24,077 nt of DNA from Apostichopus parvimensis (taxonomy: Eukaryota; Echinodermata; Holothuroidea; Aspidochirotida; Stichopodidae): assembly GCA_000934455.1 (NCBI GenBank), contig KN883849.1, positions 105,639-129,715 on the forward strand, in the 5' to 3' direction. The first letter of the stretch is position 1; every line of letters starts with the position of its first letter. A program made the translations under genes and the position numbers. Under the pieces are notes generated by a model. That model was given only the letters and a program-made list of their open reading frames with translations. It ran no database searches and was not told the origin of the DNA. Positions 1-10,700 of the stretch are shown here, one piece after another.

Positions 1-214
1 GCTGTTGATTTCAGACCTTTGATTCCGAGGACTTTCAAGCAATAGGTGTGTGTACTTAATCTGTATTCACAAAAACATAATGTCAATACAGTACAGTTGA
101 TAATAAAAAGGGATAATAGGCCTACCAGACAGCATCATTAGTGCAGATAAATTCTAAGCAGCTAGCTCGTTTTTGTGATGATGTAAAATAGATTGAGTTT
201 TTTTCTTTTTCTTG

Positions 215-288
215 AGACATCTCACAGGCCGCAAAAAAAGCACTGGCAGGCAGCATGTGGCACACGGGCCGTAGGTTGCCCACCCCTG
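215..288 (-). mobile_element. Terminal fragment of a hAT transposon
   Basis: Read on the minus strand, the segment begins CAGGGGTGGGCAACCTACGG, followed by GCCCGTGTGCCACATG. This is a widespread hAT-superfamily terminus (GTGGGCAACCTRCGGCCC type), here decayed. The outer end is at 288. The other terminus was not found in the window, so the copy is truncated or its partner lies to the left. No target-site duplication could be matched. Confidence 0.55.
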
Positions 289-709
289 GTCTACAGAATG
301 TTTGAAGAAAATTGATCTCGACTGCAAAATGTTACATATGGATCTATAATACACTGCCGGACTGCATGAAGTAACACAGAATATTTTCCATTGGTCAGCT
401 TTGCCTTTAAATGGATGAAATGGAGCAGAATTTTAGTGCTCGTAAGTTATAATTCGGTACAGAGAAGAAGCTTCAGGGCTGTTCATATGTTGGTTTTTCA
501 CATTCAATATCCATCTTTGATATCAAGCTCAATGTGATGTCATATTTAGACTTGACCAAGTCTTGTGACTTGTGCATGAAGGGACATTTACACCTGTGAT
601 ATCTCCCATACTGTACATGAAACAAGATTTTTCCTTTAGCTGTTTATGGAAGTTGTTTATGAGAGCTATGATGACATAGATTATGGATGATGGCTAGGTT
701 TGTTTCTCC

Positions 710-1086
710 TTAAAGGCATTGAAGACTCGCCCCAAACCGTGTGCTGCCCTCTAAAAAAGTTAACTTTCCGTTGCTTGCAAGTGAAGTTTTGTTCTTGTCG
801 CTACAAAATGCAAAATGCAGACAGTAATGAAATGTGATACCTTGTTATCTTTGATCTAGACCTGACATGTCCATCGCTGCTATGTACACTGTGTTGTGGG
901 TATTGACTGTAAATGCATGAATTGACTGTACACTAGTGTCTAATTACCGAGGGTAGCAAGCTGTGTGCGTATGTTCTGGAACCGAACCGATGGTGGTGTC
1001 TAACACTTCTGTTACACCTCATTCGAAACTAGGTCAGATTACCAGCATCAGACGTTGCTTTGTGCGCGAGTCTTCAATGCCTTTAA
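710..1086. mobile_element. TTAA-flanked MITE with 17-bp perfect terminal inverted repeats
   Basis: TTAA at 710-713 is followed by AGGCATTGAAGACTCGC (714-730). The exact reverse complement ends at 1082 (1066-1082) and is followed by TTAA (1083-1086). The element body is 369 bp. TTAA target duplications are characteristic of piggyBac and Kolobok superfamilies, and which of these mobilised this element cannot be told from the termini alone. The interior has no credible transposase, so it is a non-autonomous copy. Confidence 0.75.
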
Positions 1087-1597
1087 ACAGTACATTCTCC
1101 TCCCACACATGTATCGACATTAATATGTTTTTAGAAAGATCTAAACCATGCACCTTTTTTTTTATGACTATCACATTTTTTTTGTGGCAACACCTGCATA
1201 CTATATTTTCATTATTGAAATTTCAATTTGAGCTTTGTCCAAACATCTGAAGAATTTGTTTTGCTGGTGGAGTTGGAAAGTTGGCACAGGGTAAAATGGG
1301 GGAATTGAACTGAAAAAAATACTTTTAGAGAACAATCACCAATTTTGAGGAAGGTTAAAGTTAATTGTCAAAACAGATGACCCTTTGATTAGTAATACGT
1401 TTGTCCCCGAACAGCAGCAGAAGCTGACACCGATATATGTTGAGAGTAGGCGTTACTACATAGCAGAGTCTCTGGGAGATTGCTGGAGCTGAGATATGAG
1501 AGGCGGTTTGTTGTGGTATAGGCTGAGTGTGATGGAGATTACTATAGGAGGATACAGAGGCTATGATGCGTGAAGTGAAATTGAAGATCGATTTATA

Positions 1598-1797
1598 TTA
1601 CTGGTCGCTACCTTCTTCTACGGTGAGACGTCCCTCCGCAATGAGTTTCTGAATGTCCTGTCTCGGCACAGTGGCAGAAGGAGGGGTAGGGGGAGGGGCA
1701 GGTGGCACAAAAACCGGTTTACCATCTACAGGGAGGTCCCGGTCAATGTCGTCGAGCGAGTGTAGGTTCAGACGAGGGGGTTTGGACGGGGGAGAGC
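1598..1797 (-). CDS. cobl: cobl coding exon 7 (terminal, proline-rich)
   Basis: Two bases (GC) complete Gly354, then residues 355-419 run to TAA at 1598-1600. The acceptor is the pyrimidine-rich TTATTACCTCTCCTAG. Composition is proline-rich (SPPSKPPRLN; VPPAPPPTPPSATVP) followed by a short helical-looking end (RQDIQKLIAEGRLTVEEG). It does not look like a WH2 domain to me. A possible alternative donor (GAAG/GTAGCG) lies about 15 nt before the stop, so an isoform that continues into exons to the left of the window is conceivable. No AATAAA or ATTAAA on the minus strand was seen within 1-1597. Confidence 0.75.
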
Positions 1798-4700
1798 CTA
1801 GGAGAGGTAATAAGTGACTAAACGTGTGGATATCAGGAGACAAAAACGAAAAATACAATGAAACAAACACAACATTCTAGCGCTCACGAAAAACTCGTTC
1901 CCCCAACGAGTCTACAGTGTGTTAGCTACAAATCTAATGTTAGCAAATGTCTCTCCATGAAAATACTTAACTTCTAATCAATGATTTCTATTTTTTTTTT
2001 CTGTCTGTAGTTGTAAAAACTGAAAATGAAAGCAAGCTGTCAAGATATCTCGTACAAATGGGTTTACGTGACAAGAAAGGTACTACTCTTTCAGAAACAG
2101 AAGGAATTTCCTACCGAGATAGTTGAAATGGGAAATCTTTAACATCCACAGCAATGAGCTATGGGGTCCAATGCTTGGGCCTACCTATGGGGTCCAATGC
2201 TTGGGCCTACCTATGGGGTCCAATGCTTGGGCCGTGTTGTTAATATAAAACATTTCACACAGACAGAACAAGGAAGACACGAAGCAGAAAATAAGCTAGA
2301 AAGATTGGATCAGTTTAGAAAGTCTGCACAGCTCACCATCCACAAACTAAGAAAGATGTTTTACTATCAGTTCTTGTGAGCCTAAAAAAAAACCATAAAT
2401 TGGAACGTAGGGCTGGCAATTATTCTTATTAAAAACCAATGCCATGTAATTTGAATTTGAACTGGAGGTACCAGTACGATATGATCCATTTGGCCCCATA
2501 AGACCTTAAACACTAAAGAGATATTCCTGCCAAGATATGTAATGTGGAGTTATGTATGCTCATACTTTTTTCCCCTCTTTTCTTGAACTATGACATTTCA
2601 CAACTTTATAAATCTGCCACAAGGTCATGCTTTAAGGTGAAGCCTACCATCAGTATGGCTTGCATATATTTCTTTCCTAAATTGTCCGATCTTTCATAAC
2701 TGGTAGGTCCATGCAAAGATAAATAAGGCCATACAGATAGCCTAATGACCTTATCAGATGACACAGCTCATTTATGAAAAGGCGCTGACGATTTTTAATG
2801 ACCAATATTTCAAATTCAAAGACACCGTTCGGTTATTTACTACTTTTTTATGCATAGGTTTTTACCTCGTCCGTGTTAGTTAATATTAACAGACACTGAC
2901 CTGCACTATCCTGCTCACTGACCGAGCCAATGATGCTGTCCTTATCCTGAGAGGAACCGTGAGAGATTGCAGGAGATGGAGGGACTCCCTGGTCGCTCCC
3001 GTCTACCATCACAGGGGCGTCAGTCTCGTCGTCGGGTGTTTCCGTCTTGCTTTCGTCTTTTGGCGCGTCTTCGATACTGATCGGTACGACAATCGGTGGC
3101 GCTGGTGGCGCTCTCCTTTTCTTAGTGGAGACACGGCTGATCTTCGGCGCCGACTTCTCTGTGGTACCCACCTGTGGCTGGACCTCGGCCGGTGCTGCCG
3201 AGGGGGGCAATGAGGGGGGCAATGGGGCGGGCCGTTTCTTGTGTGGTACGCTGGCATCCACAGCAGTCTGCACTGGAGGTTTCGCCTCGCTTGGTGGCAG
3301 TTCTTGCTTTACGTGAGAGCCGTTGCTGGTTGGCGGCAGAGTCTTTGCCTTTTCTGTTTTCTGTAGAAGTCAAAAAGTCCATCGTTTGTTAGTTCCAGTC
3401 CAATTGATCTGCAATATGTTGTATTATTGACAGCTCTTTCCCAAACTATGGCGGACCTTTTATTTAGCATGTTCCAAAACATCATTTCAAAATCAAAAAG
3501 CAAATTCTAGCATGTGAATCTACTTCGACAGATAACGGTTAAATTGCAAACACCAACAATGAACAATTACAAAGAGTTTATGCAAAGAAAAAACACATAC
3601 AGTAGACACCTTAAAAGAAGAAAATGTCCCACGAAAACAAAAACCGGATTACTGCTTTGTGCAAATTCTTGATGTGGCCTCGAACTTTACAGCAACTGAT
3701 CCCAATGGGTATATCTTAATTTCAATTTTTTTCTTTGATATGAAGAATGATTAAAATCTTGTAGAATTTGAGTAGAATTTCAAGACAATTCCTGGAAGAT
3801 TTTAGAGCACCTGACAATATTATTAAGTCATGTAGTTTCGGCAAGAAAATAGAAACTAAAAATCTTACAAAACATTTCGATCATCAAATTGCATCGTCAA
3901 AAGATTTTATTAAATTTTTAGAATTCAGATTCTGATAACTGCTTTCATGGAGATTATTTGGAAATTTCAAACTACCCAGCAATAGGGTGACCTGTCACAG
4001 TTTTTCTTCTTCTGATGTGAGAAGTTGGAGCCACTACCCTACACATCCTATGTTACCATGACTACTACATCAAAGACACACAGCAAGTTATCTCGATCAG
4101 GACGGAAACATCATGTCAACTTTGTGCATGAAGACAAGAGAGAAATCCATGATAGCAGACACAACCAAGATAACATTCACTTTTTTGATTAAACAGCTGC
4201 TAAGGTCCTTAATTCAAGGACAATTTGGAAGCAAAAATATCCAGACATTTTTTCAAATGCCACAAACAAACTTCTGAACTTGGATCAGATGCCTGTATCA
4301 AGCTTGGGATAATTACTTTTACCAATGTATGAAAAATTCACAGACAGAACAACGAATGACTCAACAAACCCATTTTTGTGAACAATTTGTCAAGTGCAAG
4401 AATGGTTAGTTTGCTAGAGCTGTTAGGTTAGACATGGGCACAGTTAACACCAGCTGAGACAGGTTCATCACATATCAACAAATGACGAAAAGTGCAGAAT
4501 TATGAAGGTTGAATATCAAAAATTCGGAATCAATTGTTGGTTCAAAAGTACTAAACTCCAGGTAAACCAAATTTATATTAAAATAAAGTCAGAGAAAAAC
4601 AAAAAAAATTCTGACATGATGATCAAATATTGAAAGTTTGCATGTTGAATTTTTTTTTTTTTTTTTTACTCTTGATGGGTTAGCAAAGCTCATGACCAAA

Positions 4701-7700
4701 AAGAGATGTTTTATGCCACGCTTATCACAAATTAATTTAAGTCCCTTTTAACATTTACATTGTGGACACACGCAAGCAAGCACATAAATATTGAAAAAAA
4801 AACAACCAAACTCTACATAAGACATTAATTAAACGAAATGACTCGGATAATACGACAAAGGTTTATCATACTATTTCAAACATTTCACATGCCTTAAAAA
4901 AAATGCAAAAAACAATTAGGGAATATGGCTGAGGATTTGCTCGACTAGACTAAAATATTATATCTTCAGGCCAGATTATTGGGGGACGGTTCACTCGGTT
5001 CAAGTACAGCAAGTTCAAGTACAGTACAGTACAGTACAGTTCAAGTACAGTCGGTTCAAGTACAGTAGGTAATGACATGAATGGTTTAGCGGTTCACTAA
5101 TTAAATCAGCTCAGATGATACCTTAAGCTTTAATATTCTGAGGGGCAAAATGGACATTTTCAAGCTGGTTAAGAATAATCTACATGAATAAATTAATCTA
5201 CATGAATTAATTTAAACTGAGTTATAATTCAACGATGGATGTTAGGCATATCAGGTAATCAAGCACATGAGGAACTATCTAATCTGAGGCAGAGTTGAAT
5301 CTACAAAGCATTTACTAAATTAAAATATTGCTATAAATATGAAACTGCTACAATTGATTATATCTTTATAATCTTTTGCCAACAAAGAACAGGGTCCCCA
5401 CAGCGCTCAAAATCAAGTACTTGTGGACAACGGACGATATCATTTCAATACTACTAAACTAGGATCGACTTTAAAGTGCATCTCGGAGTAAAGTGAACCC
5501 CTACATATATCTTTTTTTATATTATTGAATTCCAAACTTGACGTAACTCAATAAGACATGCATAGATGGATGTAACGGTGAGCGGACTTCTATGATGTCG
5601 AACTTTAGTGAAGATAGCTGGCTTCTTTTCAGCTATACAGAACTGCTTTTGTACATTGCATTTATTACAGATTTATTAACTTTTCATAATCATAACATCT
5701 TGTAATTTATACTCAAGGTTAAGCAGTGCACAATACCTGAAATATGTCTTTGCATTGGTGTAAGCAAATTTGGTTAAGTTGATAGCAAAACTGTGAAGCA
5801 ACTTTTAAGTGAATTGTGTGGCAATTATTAAATGAATTTTTTTTTTAACACAACCTAATCCCTGAGATAGATTAGGATTTTTAAACACCATAAATCTGAG
5901 TGCAAAGGCCAGATATATTTATGGATTACAACCCTGTCTAACTAAAGACAGAAGATTTGTTTTGATAATTTTCCTTTGAGAAAATGGTCAGAATGTTATT
6001 GCTTTTTTCGCTGTACTACATTTTTGTATTCTGCTTATAGATTAGAATTCCAACAAATTGTATTCATATATCATAAAGGTTCCACTTCATCTGACCCAAG
6101 GATTTAGCTTGAATTAAATTCAATACATCAATACTGGCTATTTCTGATGATTAATTTTTAATTAATTTTGGCAAGGAACCATGTCAAGAAGAAGAGTTGC
6201 AGCAGCTGCAATATATCCCGGACTGGACAGGATGAGTCATTATCAAACAATAGGGATTATCTATTCAGGCCTATGGTATCTATAATAGGGATTATCTTTC
6301 TTCAAACCTATGGTATCTATTGTATTGAAACTACAGAGCACAATAGATTACTGGCTGCAGCCCCCTCAGCCTCCAACATTTGACACAGAACCTATAAAGC
6401 AACTACGAAGCATGCAAGTCTCTCAATTTTCACAATCTATGATGGAAAAAAAAAAATTCTCATGGACAAAGCTATTACTTATAATGCATTTCTCAAAAAC
6501 TAGAGCACTTTTTTGGCAGCTCAACTTATTGCAAAACTCAGTTTTGCAAAAAACTCAATACCATACCTCATCCTCATCTTCCTGTACAAAAGAAGAATTG
6601 TTTAAAATTAGAAGAGACTTTTATGACGACGAAGTAAACATGTGCGTGGATAAGAGAAAAAATGCTTACGCATACGGTACTTGAATGAAGGGGAGATCAT
6701 CAGGATGGCATGTTAATATGCTAGAAAGTAACAAAACTGGTCACTCTCCAACACTCAGGCTTACAGATATCCTCAAGTATTTCCCCTCACTGAAGAAAGT
6801 ATCTAATACAACCCACACCTTCAGTAGATCTGTGGTTAATTTGAACAGTCAGACCATCCAAGAATGTGCTTTGAAAATTCTTAACAGTTTCTAGCTTTGA
6901 GCTTTCAAGAGAATACTGATGACCTTTGACATTTATGCACGGTAATAATAATTTGTGAAGAGTGGAGAGGTTGCTCTTGTTGATGTTGGTAATTACACAC
7001 GATTTTGCAAGATTGAAACCGCGAAATGAACATCACAGTTATGAAGTTTTTCATTGGAGGATTCCCTTTTCACCCTTTCACTGCCCCTAACTTTGCAGTG
7101 TGGAGAAGCAAAACGATGTAAAATAAAACCTATAATTTTGCAAAAACGATAACATACGCAACCTTCAAAATCATATTTACAAGTGAATATTTTTTCCGAC
7201 CAAAGAAAAGGTTCTCTTCATCACAGCCCTTAATGAGTTAAAAATCATCAACAGAACCACAAATTAAATTTATGATATAAAGTGACATTTTTTAATGCGG
7301 TTGTTTTGTTTTCTACTTAGTTTGGGATATTACACCTAATGAGTTTTAGCCATTAAGAGTCAGTTCTGTAATACATGGTAACGTGATGTACAGTGTTTAT
7401 TTCCCTTCTAATGTATGTTCAATGAAAAAAAACCATCACCACAGGGACAAGTTACAGCATGTAAGGCAAACACAATATATTTCTATATCGTTTAGGAGAC
7501 ACCGTGAGAGATGAATGCAAGCTATTGCTAAACTTGATTTTTACTTTGCTTACCTTTCTCTTGAATTTTCCAAAAATTCCTGATTTTCGTTTATTTTCAC
7601 CATCTGTGGATCAAATTAAAAGAGACCCAATTTTGAAGATGCTCCGCTTATAAACGTTGACTTTGTGATACAAGGCGTTAAGCCATACAATCAACTTCAA

Positions 7701-10700
7701 GTAATAACTGGATGCAGATTTAAAACCGTGATGCAGTGGTGGCATTTGAAATGCAATTTGCCGCCAATTTTAACTTGTCTTTGCCCCAAAAAGAATTTTA
7801 AAACTTAAATTTTGAGGACAGCTGCATATCTGAATTCAACTGTCTCTTTGCATCCAATATATACTGGAATTTAAACAAATACAGTAAATTAAATTCTACT
7901 ATTTCATTCTGCATAGTCAAAGTCTTTCTATCAATGGTCACTGGAGGAATCTACTGCCTTACAATAGCAAAACATTAGACTTTGAACATGATACACCACA
8001 ATCAAGATCAGTGGCCTTCAGCAATGTTTCACATATCAAAGATACTTTTATAACCTTTTGCAAATAGGAAACAAACTTTCTTAAGTTTTGAACAGCTCGC
8101 AAAATTCCTCGGAAATTTTAACAGCAAACCTACCTGCTTCGATCAGGTCAAAATCTAGAGTACCGAAACTCTCAATGGTCTTGCTGAGGTCGGCATCAAC
8201 TTTCTGCTTGTGCGCTCTCATCAAATACAGGCTGGCATCGACCCCTCGCTCCTCACAGATGTCAGGGAACACTTCCTTTAACGTCTTCCCTGGGTTGGTA
8301 CGGAATACCATTTTGTGATTCCTCGATGAATGAATCGTGAGTCTGACAGTGTGCTGTAAAAAGAGTAGAAGCAACAACAACAACATAAAAAAGTTTATCG
8401 AGTAAGTAGAAATATCAAAGTATAAACCATGAAAGTTTAAGTTGAAAAGCTGGAGGTTTACAAACTTGCACTAATGCCTCATCAAACAAGTTTACAACAA
8501 TTGAGCCATCTTCACTGGTAACTTGTCAGGCCCCCCACATAGGAACCCAACTCAATATAGTTTCCTCCCGGGGCAATAGAGTTCCCACCTCTACGTCCTT
8601 TGAAGGACTTCCCATAGGGTGCAGTCATAAACTGACAACTACAACAATACCCACCAGTTTTACCTCACAGGCCCTCATTTATGCACCCGGGTGAGAAGAG
8701 GCAATGGAGCTAAAATGCCTTGCCCAAGGAGACAACGTACTGCTCTGGCCAGGAATCGAACCTGTAATCCTTGGATCGCAAGTCGATCGATAGCCATTTG
8801 ACCACAATGCTCTCACTATGAATATATTAGGGCTCTTTATCTCATGATCATAGCTCTGCATTCTATATATTCTCAAAGACCTTTTTCTGGTCGTTCCCTT
8901 GTGTTTTCTGTTGTTTTTTTCTGGGTATTGAGACAATCTCGGCCATTTCAAAAAATGGACCAAGCACTACTGAGATCAAGTTTGAAAACTGATCAAACGA
9001 AGACACCAAAGTAACAAACTACACATTTTCACCGCAGGGATCATAAACTGGCAACATCTTCACAATTTCATTCAATTCTGAAAAAATTTCATTCTTTCGT
9101 TACACGGGTAATAAAACCATATTTCAATAGCATATCAAACAGTTCATATTTTCGGCCTTAATTCCTATTATTTGATAAATGTTACTAAAATGCTCATGAA
9201 TTTTTTTTGATGGGAATTTAATAGCATTTTAGTTGCATAGTCAAAGTGCAACATCTGTTGTTTATGACAGGTGGTTTTGTCTTATGACAAAAAACAAAAA
9301 CTGTTTGGTGTTGTGAAACAATTGTCCTGAATTAGCACAACATCCCAACTGTATCTACAATACTTTGGAAAATTCAGTTTCTTCTTGAGAAAATCTAGCC
9401 CGTTAATATTCGGCCTAAGAAATTAGGTGATTATTAAGTACCTGTCATAGAATTCACACAGCACTTTCACAATGACACTGGTACTGTACAGTAGCTAATG
9501 ACTACTTGAAGCAGATATTACACTACTATAGGAAAACAATAGAGTGTACCACGCTCACCTCATTGGGTAACTGAAAAATACAGACACCAAGTGTCTATGT
9601 TAATCGAAAAACACAAAGTACTGTAGCTAGTGGCAGGATTTAATATACATACCATATTATCAGAGCTTTATCTTTATACCCACATATAAATAATCCTTTA
9701 TGAATTCTTAAGTACTTTTTTGATCCAAATAACAGCCACAAAATCCAAAACAGAAACCTTACAAAGTCCTTGGATGAGGGCTGCATACTGACCAGTAAAA
9801 AAATATGACTTTTCTAACGAAGATCTGTGACAAAATGGCCGACGGACTGGATTCTAATTTAATGATGTCAACTTTGCAGACGATAGCTGATAATCCTGGC
9901 CAATCTTACCTCGAATACACCCGACTTTTTGTTGCCTTTATAAATACTGAATTGTTCCCTCTCTTTCTTCGGTACGAGCATGATACTACCGCCTATGATG
10001 TCGCCTGCTGATTGGCTAGGAGTGTACTGCAAGTGAAGAAAAATTAACATATATGAACATCACACATCTAAAAAATTAAAAAAAAAAGGCACTGTCATTC
10101 CTGGGGTTGAAGTGTAGGAGGAAGAGAACATATATCTTTGAGAAAATTTAAGTTAATTCACATTTATTAAAAAATTAGAAAGATTATGAAAATTTGTGTC
10201 AGCATAAGCATGTGTCCCTGTTGTTTAACATCACTTGGACACAATTATTACTTAAAAGAGATGAAGTGTTACAAGTAAATTGTGACCGTTTAAGAAATAA
10301 AATGTACATTAAAGCTAGACCTATTTACAAACAATTGACTTATCTGTAAATCTCTAAATTAAGCCTATACTGCAGCAATTACACAAATTTATGGGAAGCT
10401 AGGCTAAATTCAAACTAGCCTAACACTGAAAGCAATGAACATCCATGTTCAGACACACACACAGGATGAGAACATATCTTTGAGAATGTATCAATTTAAC
10501 TTGTCTGTAAATCTCTAAATTAAGCCTATACTGCAGCAAACAATTACACAAATGTATGGGAAGCTAGGCTAAATTCAAACTAGCCTAACATGTAAAGCAA
10601 TGAACATCCATGTTCAGACACACACACACAGAATATAAAATCCTCACCACATTAGGAGGTCTGCCTTTGTATTTGGATGGCTGAGCTATTTGGTAAGCTG

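Larger units (their letters stand above)
1..1597. other. Sequence downstream of cobl (3' UTR or intergenic)
   Basis: No convincing coding segment is present on either strand. It contains a hAT terminus (about 215-288) and a TTAA-flanked MITE (710-1086). Part of this stretch may be cobl 3' UTR, but no canonical poly(A) signal on the minus strand was found to bound it. Small open frames at 154-354 (minus) and 963-1250 (plus) overlap the repeats and look spurious. Confidence 0.5.
3361..7553 (-). other. cobl intron 5 (4.2 kb)
   Basis: This phase-0 intron lies between exons 5 and 6. It holds an 18-nt poly-T run (4650-4667), a TACAG-rich repeat (4997-5067), a 35-37 bp tandem duplication (6249-6320) and a possible decayed coding stretch on the opposite strand (6310-6894). 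I looked for further cobl exons and saw none with both splice sites and family-like sequence, but a short disordered phase-0 exon could escape this reading. Confidence 0.6.

Noticed and set aside
2959-3503. Several overlapping open frames on both strands over 2959-3503
   Set aside because: They are out-of-frame or antisense shadows of cobl exon 6, whose GC-rich, proline-coding sequence has few stops. Only the KKRRAP frame fits the family and splice phases.
8088-8318. Plus-strand open frame antisense to cobl exon 4
   Set aside because: Shadow of a strongly conserved exon; no recognisable domain.
8739-8814. Possible tRNA gene
   Set aside because: A perfect B box is present but the stems do not close into a convincing cloverleaf and the sequence continues into a SINE body.
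9805-10011. Plus-strand 68-codon frame with a plausible-looking start
   Set aside because: It overlaps cobl exon 3 on the opposite strand and has no family resemblance.
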